Source: a bacterium BMS3Abin14
Lineage (GTDB): Bacteria > BMS3Abin14
Assembly (NCBI GenBank): GCA_002897695.1
Contig: BDTG01000047.1
Span: 1 to 32,586, forward strand
Reading direction: 5' to 3'
Length of the DNA stretch: 32,586 bases
Below the pieces are notes generated by a model. That model worked only from the letters and a program-made list of their open reading frames with translations, searched no databases and had not been told where the DNA came from. Of this stretch, positions 7,022 to 15,233 are shown piece by piece (position 1 is the first letter of the stretch; every line of letters starts with the position of its first letter). The position numbers were made by a program, and so were the translations under genes.

Positions 7022-9817
7022 CTATCCTTTCTCAACTTTCACCATGAATGCTTTCAACTGCATGCCTCCATCCTTACCGTTGAAGACGGGGGAAAAGAGT
7101 TCGTTGGTCCCAGGTCGTTCAGGCCTGTAACCGGTAACGGAAGTGACATGGTAATGTTTTCCATTATACTCGAAATCCCCCAAACGGAAAGTGACAAGCG
7201 CCAGCGCACGGACAGGTTCTTTTACAAACGGTGTTTTGATATTGACCCTGTCACCACTGACCACATCCAGTTCGGCCGCCAGGGCTGGCCCCATCTCCAA
7301 CATCCGGCCGGTTCCCAACTCCGTAAGCCACCCCACCCGTCCCAGGATACCTCCGCTTCCCATTGTATTGCCTGTCCGGTGGGCCGTCATGATCACCGGG
7401 AATTTAGCCAGCACGTCCTCCGGCCTTCTGGAGAGGTAGTCCCATGGGCCGGAGCTTTCGTCCATTTTCTCGATGGACGGGTCGGACCTTCCTCCTGTCA
7501 GGTAATCGGGGAGAGGGCTGTGGAACGGTTCGTAGTGCTCCGGGAAGGGTGTCCCCGTGGCGGTTGTTCGCCAGAACCGCACTGATAGACCAGGCGCAAC
7601 CGGCGGAGAGCCTGACCAGCGAAGCAGTATGGACCTGTCCTTTTCATGACCAAAAACCCAGGAAAACGGATCGGGCATTCCCCATGGCCAGAACCAGCCC
7701 CATCGTTCAAATAGCCCGCGGCCATAGGGGTCCGATGAGTCCCTTCTCCCGGCCAGCCACGTCTCACCGGCCATCTGGCCACGGTAGAAACGGTTACCGC
7801 AGGAGGCCCCACGGGGCCAGTCCCGCCCGGGTGTGAGGGGTACCGTTTTCTCGGCATCATCGTTCACCACCCCGTTAATCTCCCTGGCGACGGCCTCCGT
7901 ATCTGCCCAAATAGGCCATCTCAGGGATTTCACCGGTGAAAGGCCCGGTCCCCCTTCGCTGTGGGCCATTTTTTTCACAATAACACCGAGCCTGGTTATG
8001 GTGTGGAGGAGAGGATGGGCCGTTTCCGGAAGAGCATGGGCTGGGCAAAGGCGGCGAACCCTTCTTCCGGCATCCGTCATGCTCCCGGAACGAAGGGCCG
8101 GGGGCTCTATGGGGATAAAGATAACCTCCGTCTTCAGGGCAAAGGCCCCGCCGGCGGCTTCCTTCCAGAAACGGCTTGTCTCGTTGGGCACGGTATCGAT
8201 AACTACCAGGAGGTCAAGTTTCTCCAGCGTTTCACGGACTGTTTTTCCACCTGGAAAACTGTTGACCAGGTCCGAACCGACAACTATCAACACCTTTATT
8301 TTTTCACTGGCCACGTCACGGAGGATGGTGCTGATTGAAATCCCCTCGTCCTTTTTCACGACAGGTAGAAAACCGACGGCCTCGGAAGGTTTTTTTGTGT
8401 CAAACCAGGCCCTGGCCAGTGCCTCAAGGGCGCCTGGGTCCTCCCTCTCAAATTCGGTATTTCCGGATTTGGCTCCCTCCAACGGCAGCGGAAGGTAGCC
8501 GGGAAGATATGGCGCCAGCAGGCCCATGTCGCAGACACCCTGAGCGTTTCCCGACCCGGATGGGACGATAATCCCGCCGCCCCGCTTTTTCAGGTTTCCC
8601 AGCAGGGTCTGGATTATCGCGGCCATCCGGACGGTATCTGATCCCGATGGACGGCACAAAACGCCTGCCCCAAGGACAAAGGAGGCGGAAAACTCCTGGC
8701 GCCCCGTTCTTGCCAGTTCTTTGCAGACCCGTCGAAAAAGGTCCAGGTCCACCCCTGAGATCCCGGCGATTTTTCGCAGATCGTATCGGCTGTAGTGTTT
8801 TATTAATCGCTGATAGATGGTGTAGGGTTCGGAAAGCCCCGGATCCATCTTTAGCTTGCCCCTGGACTTCCCGCGTGTATACCGCTGGTACTGTCCCATG
8901 ATTTCAGTCAGGGTCGAGAAGGAGGCATCCGTATGCTTGAGCAGTTCTTCGGTCCTGCGTTCTCCATGTTCGAGTATCCAGGAGATGAATCCGCCGAAGA
9001 CGGCAGCATCGCATCCAGGTCGGGTCTGGAGCCAGATATCTCCGGGTTTGATGGATTCCGTCCATCTGGGGTCAATAAACACCACCGTTCCGCTCCTCCG
9101 CCTTACCTCGTCTAAAAATCGGGAGAGTACAGGAGCAGTCTGTCCGGGGTTGCACCCGGCAACTATGACCAGGTCGCTCTCGGCCACCTGTGTCGGTGGG
9201 TGGGTCGGAGCAGGGAGTCCAAGGACACCGGACAGGCCCTGAACGGCCATCCCGTAACTGACCCGGACAGTGGTGTCCATTTTGACCATTCCCATGGATC
9301 GGAAGAGTTTGGAGAGAAGATATGCCTCCTCGTTAGTCAGGCTCCCTCCGCATATCATCCCCATGTTATCCAGGCGGTTTGAGGACATCCCTGCAGTGGT
9401 GCGTCCGCTCATTTCGTGGTCCCGGGCATCCTTGATCCGCCGCCCGACCGCATAGACGGCATCCTCCCAGGAGACTTCCCGCCAACTGGATTCGCCTGGA
9501 TATCGGTGCAATGAGCCAACCGATTTCACGGAATCGGTGACGGCGGTCAGGGATATCCCACGGGCGCACAGGGATCCCATGGCCACCGGACAGTCGGGGT
9601 CTCCTTCCACTTTCCATCGCCCATCGCTGTCCCTGAAATAAATAACACCGCAGCCCATGGAACAGAGGGGGCACCGGCTGGGCGTTTCGCCGCCATAGAT
9701 CACGGACCGATTTTTTGCCCCCCGGAAGGCCCCTGCCTCGCCGGAAGACAGGGTGGTCAGAAGGAGGCCTCCCCCGATTTTCAGGAAGCTTCTCCTGCTT
9801 ATGCCCTTATTTTTCAA
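7022..9817 (-). CDS. FdhA-like molybdopterin oxidoreductase with Ser at the Sec/Cys position, Tat-exported
   Basis: Paralogue of the Sec FdhA over its full length (931 residues). A Tat signal (ISRRSFLKIGGG) and the N-terminal 4Fe-4S motif (C49, C52, C56, C84) are intact, and a C-terminal MGD-binding domain is recognisable (TAHRTGNTMGSGG). At the active site HQARI-U-HSATV of FdhA reads TTVRV-S-YGMAV: the metal ligand is Ser187 (AGT, 9257-9259) and the catalytic His is Tyr. GWTQHTVG is GVLCRPSG here. Formate chemistry by the known mechanism is therefore unlikely. Serine ligands occur in DMSO/TMAO reductases, but the framework is FDH-like. Start: TTG 9817 has AGGAG at 6-nt spacing; the ATG at 9823 touches that site with no spacing. 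It could be an enzyme with another substrate, or a non-catalytic partner for Mo-cofactor loading or assembly. Confidence 0.85.
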   Translation of the reverse strand: MKNKGISRRSFLKIGGGLLLTTLSSGEAGAFRGAKNRSVIYGGETPSRCPLCSMGCGVIYFRDSDGRWKVEGDPDCPVAMGSLCARGISLTAVTDSVKSVGSLHRYPGESSWREVSWEDAVYAVGRRIKDARDHEMSGRTTAGMSSNRLDNMGMICGGSLTNEEAYLLSKLFRSMGMVKMDTTVRVSYGMAVQGLSGVLGLPAPTHPPTQVAESDLVIVAGCNPGQTAPVLSRFLDEVRRRSGTVVFIDPRWTESIKPGDIWLQTRPGCDAAVFGGFISWILEHGERRTEELLKHTDASFSTLTEIMGQYQRYTRGKSRGKLKMDPGLSEPYTIYQRLIKHYSRYDLRKIAGISGVDLDLFRRVCKELARTGRQEFSASFVLGAGVLCRPSGSDTVRMAAIIQTLLGNLKKRGGGIIVPSGSGNAQGVCDMGLLAPYLPGYLPLPLEGAKSGNTEFEREDPGALEALARAWFDTKKPSEAVGFLPVVKKDEGISISTILRDVASEKIKVLIVVGSDLVNSFPGGKTVRETLEKLDLLVVIDTVPNETSRFWKEAAGGAFALKTEVIFIPIEPPALRSGSMTDAGRRVRRLCPAHALPETAHPLLHTITRLGVIVKKMAHSEGGPGLSPVKSLRWPIWADTEAVAREINGVVNDDAEKTVPLTPGRDWPRGASCGNRFYRGQMAGETWLAGRRDSSDPYGRGLFERWGWFWPWGMPDPFSWVFGHEKDRSILLRWSGSPPVAPGLSVRFWRTTATGTPFPEHYEPFHSPLPDYLTGGRSDPSIEKMDESSGPWDYLSRRPEDVLAKFPVIMTAHRTGNTMGSGGILGRVGWLTELGTGRMLEMGPALAAELDVVSGDRVNIKTPFVKEPVRALALVTFRLGDFEYNGKHYHVTSVTGYRPERPGTNELFSPVFNGKDGGMQLKAFMVKVEKG

Positions 9818-9898
9818 ACACATCTCCTGTCGATTTTTACCGCGAGGCCGTGGCCGGCGCCGGAAAAAATACCGGATGCTGAAATCCGCTAATGTCGG

Positions 9899-10585
9899 TC
9901 ATTCTGGATCAACGGGCTCTTTTCCGGAGAGATGTCTAACGAGAACAACGCCGCCGGTGATAACGTTTTCCCTCACCTTGGCCTCAATGCTTTTTTCATC
10001 ACGGTTGCGGAAGGCCTCAATAATCTCCCTGTGCTGTCTGGCCACTTCAGCAAATTGTCCGGGAAAAGTCAGAGAGACGGCGCCAAAACGTTTAAAATGG
10101 TCGTTCAGGTTGGAGATCATCTGGATGAGGCGGCTGTTCCCGCTGAGTTTCACGAAGACCTCATGAAACCTGCAGTGTGTCCTGTAATATCCATCAATGT
10201 CATCCTCCGCCTGAAAATTTTCAAGCTCGACGCTGATCTTCTCCAGCTTTTCGATGTCCTTCCCTGCCATATGGGGAGTTGCCAGACGTGCGGCAAGACC
10301 TTCGAGAGTGCTTTTTATCTCGTAAAGCTGGAAGGCTTCATCGGAGTTGATCCCGGTAACAACGGCCCCTTTCCGTGGGATTATCTCTATGAATCCCTCA
10401 TTTTCCAGCTTTCGGAACGCTTCCCGAAGGGGGGTTCGGCTGATTCCCATGGAATCGGCCAGCTCACCCTCGGAGATCTTCTCACCAGGCCGGAACTTTC
10501 CCTTGATAATGGCTGTCCTTATAGAATCGGCGATGTCCTCCGACAGAAGCTTTGGTTCCTGGATCCTGATCTTGAAGTCTTTCAA
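9899..10585 (-). CDS. GntR family transcriptional regulator, FadR/FCD subfamily (second of tandem pair)
   Basis: DNA-binding regulator of 228 residues. The N-terminal winged helix (about residues 12-75) contains the GntR signature ELADSMGISRTPLREAFRKLENEG; the C-terminal all-helical FCD ligand domain spans about 80-215. FCD domains often use an Asp and three His to hold a metal; here FHEVF and RQHREII are present but the expected last His is Asn (VRENV), so metal binding may be altered. The start is TTG 10585, overlapping the stop of the upstream regulator (TTGA), so the two are translationally coupled. It ends 81 nt before the Ser-type FdhA paralogue, same strand, so a role in controlling the formate dehydrogenase genes is a reasonable inference. 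Confidence 0.88.
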   Translation of the reverse strand: MKDFKIRIQEPKLLSEDIADSIRTAIIKGKFRPGEKISEGELADSMGISRTPLREAFRKLENEGFIEIIPRKGAVVTGINSDEAFQLYEIKSTLEGLAARLATPHMAGKDIEKLEKISVELENFQAEDDIDGYYRTHCRFHEVFVKLSGNSRLIQMISNLNDHFKRFGAVSLTFPGQFAEVARQHREIIEAFRNRDEKSIEAKVRENVITGGVVLVRHLSGKEPVDPE

Positions 10586-11253
10586 TGGATTCCGGATTCC
10601 TCCATCCTTTTGATCATCTGGACCAACTCCTCGCCGGCGAGGAGAACATGTTCAACCACGACTGCTTCGGCCAGGCGACCGTCCTTTTTTTCAAATGCCT
10701 TGATGATAGACTTGTGCTGGTTTACAGACTCCATAAGCCGACCAGGCAAGGACAGCGTGGCCATGCGAAAGCCCTTGAATCTTTGGACCATGCTGTCCCG
10801 AATTTCGAGAAGTTTTTCATTTTCGCAAAGTTTGATAAAACAGTTATGAAAGTCGTTATTCCTGGCGAAAAATGCCTCGAGCTGACTCTTTTCCGCCAGT
10901 TCGGCCAGTTGTCCGTTTATTTTTTTAAGCTTTTCGATATCGCCGTTAGATATTTTCTCGGCGGCAACCCGGGCAGCGTATCCCTCGAGAAGACTCTTGA
11001 TCTCATAAAAATCCTCCACCTGCTTCGCGGTGATAGTGGATACTACCGCCCCCCTGCGTGGGATAACCGCCAGGAATCCCTCACTCTCAAGCTGACGGAA
11101 TGCCTCCCTTATGGGCGTACGGCTGATCCCCAACTTGGCTGCAAGTTCCGGCTCAGTAAGTTTCTGCCCGGGAGCAAGTTCCCTTCGAATAATGGACTCC
11201 CGAAGTGAAGTGGCAATCTGCTCCCTCAATGTTTTGTGCTTTTTAAGTTTCAT
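10582..11253 (-). CDS. GntR family transcriptional regulator, FadR/FCD subfamily (first of tandem pair)
   Basis: Regulator of about 223 residues, paralogous to the next gene. Winged helix with ELAAKLGISRTPIREAFRQLESEG (about residues 35-60), followed by an FCD domain with NDFHNCF, NQHKSII and VEHVLL, so the three FCD histidines are present. The start was set at MKLKKHKTLREQ (ATG 11253, AGGA just upstream); the frame continues to 11331 but without ribosome-site support. The stop overlaps the TTG start of the second regulator. A pair of TTGTATACAA-like boxes 120-140 nt upstream is a candidate autoregulatory site. The FCD effector is probably an organic acid, but the ligand cannot be read from sequence. 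Confidence 0.88.
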   Translation of the reverse strand: MKLKKHKTLREQIATSLRESIIRRELAPGQKLTEPELAAKLGISRTPIREAFRQLESEGFLAVIPRRGAVVSTITAKQVEDFYEIKSLLEGYAARVAAEKISNGDIEKLKKINGQLAELAEKSQLEAFFARNNDFHNCFIKLCENEKLLEIRDSMVQRFKGFRMATLSLPGRLMESVNQHKSIIKAFEKKDGRLAEAVVVEHVLLAGEELVQMIKRMEESGIH

Positions 11254-11371
11254 TTTCCTGATATAATCCAAGTCAATAGGAAGCAATCCAGCCGGACGAC
11301 CCAACAACCGATTACTCCACAAATACTCCACAAAAAATCATCGGTGGTTTTTACTGGGATCCTGTCAATAA

Positions 11372-11395
11372 TTGTATACAATGTACACTATACAA
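11372..11395. promoter_or_regulatory. Paired GntR/FCD-type operator boxes
   Basis: TTGTATACAA (11372-11381, perfect 10-bp palindrome) is followed by CACTATACAA (11386-11395, imperfect copy), centres 14 bp apart. TNGTATACNA palindromes are typical FadR-subfamily operators. They lie between the GntR pair (minus strand) and the DciA-like gene (plus strand), so they could control either or both. Confidence 0.6.
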
Positions 11396-11496
11396 CAATC
11401 AAAGTCATGGCAATATTCCATGGATTTTCCAGAACTCCCGAGTCTGCCGATGATTGGCTTTTCATGAAATCATTTTGGATGAAAAGGCGAAGATCC

Positions 11497-11811
11497 ATGA
11501 GGGAAAGGACAAATAAACAGCGCCCTGTGCCGGTTGGGGAAATCATCTCGAGAATTATGGAAAATCTGGATATTCCGCCGGAGACCATTCAGAGGGGAAA
11601 CGCCCTGAATGCGTGGAAGACGGTCGCCGACAAGGCCGCGCCGCACTCGGAGGCCATCCATTTTCAGGGAAAAACCATCGTCGTGGCAGTCAGCGGACCC
11701 GGATGGATGACCGAGCTGTCCATGCGCAAGGTCGAACTGCTGCTTCGTCTCGAAAGGGAGGTCGGCAAAGGCATAGTAACCGACATACGGTTCCAGATGG
11801 ACAGGAGGTAG
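11497..11811 (+). CDS. DUF721/DciA family protein
   Basis: Small basic protein of 104 residues. The segment NAWKTVADKAAPHSEAIHF...GKTIVVAVSGPGWMTELSMR...LLLRLE...VTDIRFQM matches the DUF721 (DciA) fold: a conserved Trp, a central beta-sheet with the 'W..EL' helix start, and the terminal IRF strand. DciA is the ancestral loader of the DnaB replicative helicase in bacteria lacking DnaC. The start MRERTNKQRP (ATG 11497) is my choice, with AAGG upstream; in-frame ATGs at 11479 and 11464 are alternatives. It is a single plus-strand gene between minus-strand blocks; the promoter may share the operator region at 11372-11395. Confidence 0.78.
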   Translation: MRERTNKQRPVPVGEIISRIMENLDIPPETIQRGNALNAWKTVADKAAPHSEAIHFQGKTIVVAVSGPGWMTELSMRKVELLLRLEREVGKGIVTDIRFQMDRR

Positions 11812-11860
11812 GTGACTGGCCCGTATCAGAGAGAACCGGCTTTTGGCGAGGTAGTCACCT
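11810..11860. repeat. Inverted repeat between convergent genes
   Basis: AGGTGACT (11810-11817) and AGTCACCT (11853-11860) form a perfect 8-bp stem around a 35-nt loop. It overlaps the stop codon of the DciA-like gene and lies just outside the end of the convergent outer-membrane protein gene (11868). There is no T-run, so it is not a classical terminator, but it may stabilise or end both transcripts. Confidence 0.4.
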
Positions 11861-11867
11861 GAAGCTG

Positions 11868-12482
11868 TTATAAATAGATACGCACACCTACTGAGAAGTT
11901 ATGCGCCCTTAAAAAACTGCTGTACTTGTGGACCCCGGTCTTCAATTCCGCCTCCGTCGTATAGAAAAAACGGTACTGGAAGTCCAGGGCTATGGACCGT
12001 GTGACATGCACCGCGACCCCTGCTGTGACCTGGTAGGCCAGAACATCATCGACCGCCTTGACTCCTGCATCATCCAGGGTGATGTGGGCTCCGCCTATGC
12101 CTGCGCCGATAAACGGGGTGTAGAACGATTCCCTTTCCAGATCGTAATAGCCGTTGAACATAAGGCTCCGGACGACATAATTGATGCCGTCGACAGCTGT
12201 AGTCCCCACAGAATCAACATCGTTGAGACGGTATCCTGCCTCCATCTCCAGCCTGCCGTTGGGAAAGGAATATCCGAGAACGACGAACCTGTTGGAACCG
12301 GAGGCGAACAGGACGTCGCTCTTCCCGAGGTCCGGTTCATCCGTCAGATCATCGAAGGTGCCGTCGCCAAGCTTCACGGTCCCTGTCTGTGCCGACACGT
12401 ACATGCGCTCCAGTGCCTGAGCGGAAGAACAGAAAATAACGACAATAATTAAACTCAGGGGTAGAACAAGTATCCTTTTCAT
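11868..12482 (-). CDS. Outer-membrane beta-barrel protein
   Basis: A 204-residue exported protein: signal peptide about residues 1-25 (MKRILVLPLSLIIVVIF...SSAQA), then alternating amphipathic beta-strands such as NRFVVLGYSF, GRLEMEAGYRLN, FTPF-type GAGIGGAHITL and AYQVTAGVAVHV. The final strand, AHNFSVGVRIYL, ends in Leu rather than the usual Phe/Tyr of BamA-recognised barrels. The pattern is that of small eight-stranded barrels (OmpW/opacity-like 'outer membrane beta-barrel' families). The start at ATG 12482 has GGAG 8 nt upstream; GTG 12488 is the alternative. Function unknown; it ends the housekeeping run. Confidence 0.8.
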   Translation of the reverse strand: MKRILVLPLSLIIVVIFCSSAQALERMYVSAQTGTVKLGDGTFDDLTDEPDLGKSDVLFASGSNRFVVLGYSFPNGRLEMEAGYRLNDVDSVGTTAVDGINYVVRSLMFNGYYDLERESFYTPFIGAGIGGAHITLDDAGVKAVDDVLAYQVTAGVAVHVTRSIALDFQYRFFYTTEAELKTGVHKYSSFLRAHNFSVGVRIYL

Positions 12483-12537
12483 CCTCACCTCTCCGGATTC
12501 GCGTCCCGGAGGACTCTAGCAGAAAGCCCCATGAAAA

Positions 12538-13281
12538 TCACTCCCCGTACAGGATCTTCCTGGCCTCCCCGGTGTAATTCCTGTGACCGGGACCGGCGTA
12601 GAGGATCAATGGAGGGTCGGTGACCGCCGGCCGCTGCGTATCTTCCTTCCGGGCCTCCACCAGAACCAGTTTGGGGGGATCACCGGCCCTGGAGTGAACG
12701 AAACGGACCCGAACCGGCTGCAGCAGATGATTCTGGAGGGTGTCCAGGAGGTGATCGCGACGCTCGGCCAGATATATCCAGACGGAGCGGCCGCCCCGGC
12801 GGAGGATGGCGGCAGCAGCAACGGCGAAATCCCCCGCGTTGCCCAGAAGTTCGTGTCTGGAAGCCGCCCGTTCGGGATCGGGGCTCAGCCTGCCCGTTCC
12901 AACCTCTCTGTAGGGCGGGTTGGCAACCACCAGGTCGAACCCGGCCCGTTCATGCCTCTCCGGGTTGAACTTCCATGGATAATTTCGCAGATCCGCTTGA
13001 ACAAAACGTATGTTTTTCAGGCCGCTTAACCCTGCGCCTTCCGCGGCCTGGCGGATCAGGCCGGCCTGGACCTCCACGCCGACCACCGTACATTCAGGAT
13101 GATCGTACGCCATCATGAGCCCCACCAACCCGTTGCCGCACCCGAGATCAGCGACACGCCACCCGGCCTGAACATCGGGAAAACGTGCGAGGAGAATTCC
13201 GTCCACGGATGCCCTTGCCCCCCGGACGCGCTGGACGACTACCAGCCCTTTTCCACCGATTTCATCAGTGGAAATAGTCAT
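12538..13281 (-). CDS. tRNA1(Val) (adenine(37)-N6)-methyltransferase-like protein (TrmN6/YfiC family)
   Basis: SAM-dependent methyltransferase of 247 residues. It shows motif I VADLGCGNGLVGLM (SAM binding), an acidic ribose-binding end GVEVQ, FVQADLRNYP and the catalytic N6-adenine motif NPPYREVG (about residues 125-132), followed by RAASRHELLGN as in the YfiC/TrmN6 group. The family methylates A37 of tRNA1(Val); related members act on other RNA targets, so the substrate is inferred. The ATG directly follows the rimO stop (TAAATG), with GGGGGAG inside rimO as ribosome site, so it is translated as part of the same operon. Confidence 0.85.
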   Translation of the reverse strand: MTISTDEIGGKGLVVVQRVRGARASVDGILLARFPDVQAGWRVADLGCGNGLVGLMMAYDHPECTVVGVEVQAGLIRQAAEGAGLSGLKNIRFVQADLRNYPWKFNPERHERAGFDLVVANPPYREVGTGRLSPDPERAASRHELLGNAGDFAVAAAAILRRGGRSVWIYLAERRDHLLDTLQNHLLQPVRVRFVHSRAGDPPKLVLVEARKEDTQRPAVTDPPLILYAGPGHRNYTGEARKILYGE

Positions 13282-14586
13282 TTAGATTATCTCCCCCATA
13301 AGGTCGTAGTCACCGCTTCCCACGATCCGGGCCATAACCCGGCTCCCCGGAGCACAGCTCCGGTTCAGCCTGACGACCCCGTCCACTTCGGGAGCCTGAC
13401 CCCTGTGACGCCCGAAGGCGCCCTCATCATCCGCACCCTCCACAAGGACCTCCAGTTTAAGCCCGACCATTTCCCTGAGCAACGCCCGGGACACCCGATT
13501 CTGCTCTTCCATCAGGAGCCCCAGCCGCTCCCGTGCCGTCTCCGGATTCACCTGAGCCGTGAGGCCATCCGCTGGTGTGCCCTCTTCCCGGCTGTAGGCA
13601 AAGACCCCCAGGTGATTGATTTGGGCTTCCCGGACAAACCTGAGCAACGCCTGGAAGTCCTCCCCGGTCTCACCCGGGAAACCGGTCATCAGTGTGGTCC
13701 TGAAAAAGGCTCCGGGGAGTTGCTTCCTCACCATCTCCAGAACCCTCCGCGGGTCCGGCGCGCTTCCCCTGCCCATGCGCCTCAACACAGAGGGCGACAC
13801 GTGTTGGAAGGGGACATCCATGTACCGGCATACCCTTTCATCGGAGGACAGCGCCTCCAGAAGGTGTCCACTGACCCTGGTGGGGTGGATGTAAAGGGCC
13901 CTCAGCCAGTAGTCGCCGTCCAGATCAAGAACGGATCGAATGAGTTCCGGCAGGTCCCCACCGCCCTTGTCCAGGCCGTAGCGTCCAGTATCCTGAGCCA
14001 CGAGGGTGATCTCTTTCACCCCCTGCCCAACAAGCCAGCGGGCCTCATCCACGATTGAAGACAGGGGACGGCTGACAAATTCGCCCCTGATCAGTGGGAT
14101 CATGCAATAGGCACAGTGGTTGGAGCAGCCCTCCCCGATCTTGAGGTACGCCCTGTGAGCAGGAAAGGAGATCAAACGGGTTGAAAAAGTCTGGCTCGCA
14201 GAGGGGACAATGTCCTTTCCCGTGACCGCGAACACAACCTGTTCCAGAGAAGACGGGGCAACAAGGGCGTCAATCTCCGGGACCTCTACCTTAAGTTCCT
14301 CACCAAAACGGCTCACCATACACCCGGCCACAATGAGCCTTTTGTCCGGCCACTTTTTCTTGATGGCGGCAAGTTCCACTATGCGGTCAAGGGATTCGGC
14401 GACAGCCTCGGTGAGAAAGGAACATGTATTGACAAGGATCCAGTCCGCGGACTCGGGATCGTCGACGACCTCACACCCGGACCCGGTCAGATGCCCCAGC
14501 ATTACCTCTGTGTCCACGAGATTTTTGGAGCACCCGAGAGAAACAACCGCGATTTTCACCCTGGCTTGCGGTGACGATTCCGTCAC
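13282..14586 (-). CDS. rimO: Ribosomal protein S12 methylthiotransferase RimO
   Basis: Radical-SAM enzyme adding a methylthio group to the conserved aspartate of ribosomal protein S12. Order: N-terminal UPF0004 domain with three Fe-S cysteines (SLGCSKNLVDTE, NTCSFLTEA, VAGCMVSR), radical-SAM CxxxCxxC motif (CSNHCAYCMIP), the RimO-type RGEFVSRPLSSI and LVAQDTGRYG segments, and a C-terminal TRAM domain. The GTG at 14586 overlaps the lolA stop (GTGA), with GGAG 11 nt upstream; that start gives 434 residues, normal for the family. A farther GTG at 14622 lies inside lolA without a ribosome site. The RGEFVSRP segment separates it from MiaB. Confidence 0.95.
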   Translation of the reverse strand: MTESSPQARVKIAVVSLGCSKNLVDTEVMLGHLTGSGCEVVDDPESADWILVNTCSFLTEAVAESLDRIVELAAIKKKWPDKRLIVAGCMVSRFGEELKVEVPEIDALVAPSSLEQVVFAVTGKDIVPSASQTFSTRLISFPAHRAYLKIGEGCSNHCAYCMIPLIRGEFVSRPLSSIVDEARWLVGQGVKEITLVAQDTGRYGLDKGGGDLPELIRSVLDLDGDYWLRALYIHPTRVSGHLLEALSSDERVCRYMDVPFQHVSPSVLRRMGRGSAPDPRRVLEMVRKQLPGAFFRTTLMTGFPGETGEDFQALLRFVREAQINHLGVFAYSREEGTPADGLTAQVNPETARERLGLLMEEQNRVSRALLREMVGLKLEVLVEGADDEGAFGRHRGQAPEVDGVVRLNRSCAPGSRVMARIVGSGDYDLMGEII

Positions 14587-15233
14587 GGTTCGACGATCTC
14601 CGTCCCCTCGGGGATGTCCCACTTGAACAGGTCGGGTGACAGTTTCACATTCCTCTCGATCCTGGAGAAGGAAATGGTGGTCACGTTGCCTATCCTGTGG
14701 TAGATAGTGATCCTTTCGATGATTCCGGTGTCCGGTCCCACGAGAATTTTGATCATGTCGTAGGGGGTTTTCTTCGATTTCGGAAAAAGTTTCAGCACGT
14801 ATCTTCCTTCGGACCCCGTCCCGCCGGACCGTACCGTAAAATCCTTCTCAAGGCGGTCAATGCCGCCGAGAAAAGTACCTGCTCCCTGGCGCATCTCCTC
14901 CGGGGTCATCTTCCTCCTGACGACCTGGTTCCTGCTGGGCATATAGATCCATACAAGAGACCCGTCGATGATAACCCTGTGGGGTTTTTTCCCCTGGTAG
15001 TCCCAGCGCATCCTGTCGGGCAGCACAAAGGACAGAACGCCCTCTTCCCGATGGGATATTCCCACCCCGGGGCGATCCTCGGTCTGGTCAAATCTCGCAC
15101 GGATGGTCGTGATGGTGCTGTAGGCCTTTCGAACAAGGGCCAGAACTCTGGCTGTCCCGTTATCGGCATCTGCCGCCCAACCCGGGGCTGCGGTGATGAG
15201 AAGGATCATTATGGCAGCAAAGGCCGACCTCAT
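14583..15233 (-). CDS. lolA: Outer-membrane lipoprotein carrier LolA-like protein
   Basis: Periplasmic chaperone that ferries lipoproteins from LolCDE to the outer membrane. The 216-residue product has a signal peptide (about residues 1-21, ending PGWA-AD), then a LolA-type half-barrel: IRARFDQTEDR, GVLSFVLPDRMRWDYQGKKPHRVIIDGSLVWIYMP (here split across the sheet) and the closing FKWDIPEGTEIV. It overlaps ftsK by 4 nt upstream and rimO by 4 nt downstream, so it is embedded in the operon. Its presence supports a diderm cell envelope. Confidence 0.9.
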   Translation of the reverse strand: MRSAFAAIMILLITAAPGWAADADNGTARVLALVRKAYSTITTIRARFDQTEDRPGVGISHREEGVLSFVLPDRMRWDYQGKKPHRVIIDGSLVWIYMPSRNQVVRRKMTPEEMRQGAGTFLGGIDRLEKDFTVRSGGTGSEGRYVLKLFPKSKKTPYDMIKILVGPDTGIIERITIYHRIGNVTTISFSRIERNVKLSPDLFKWDIPEGTEIVEP

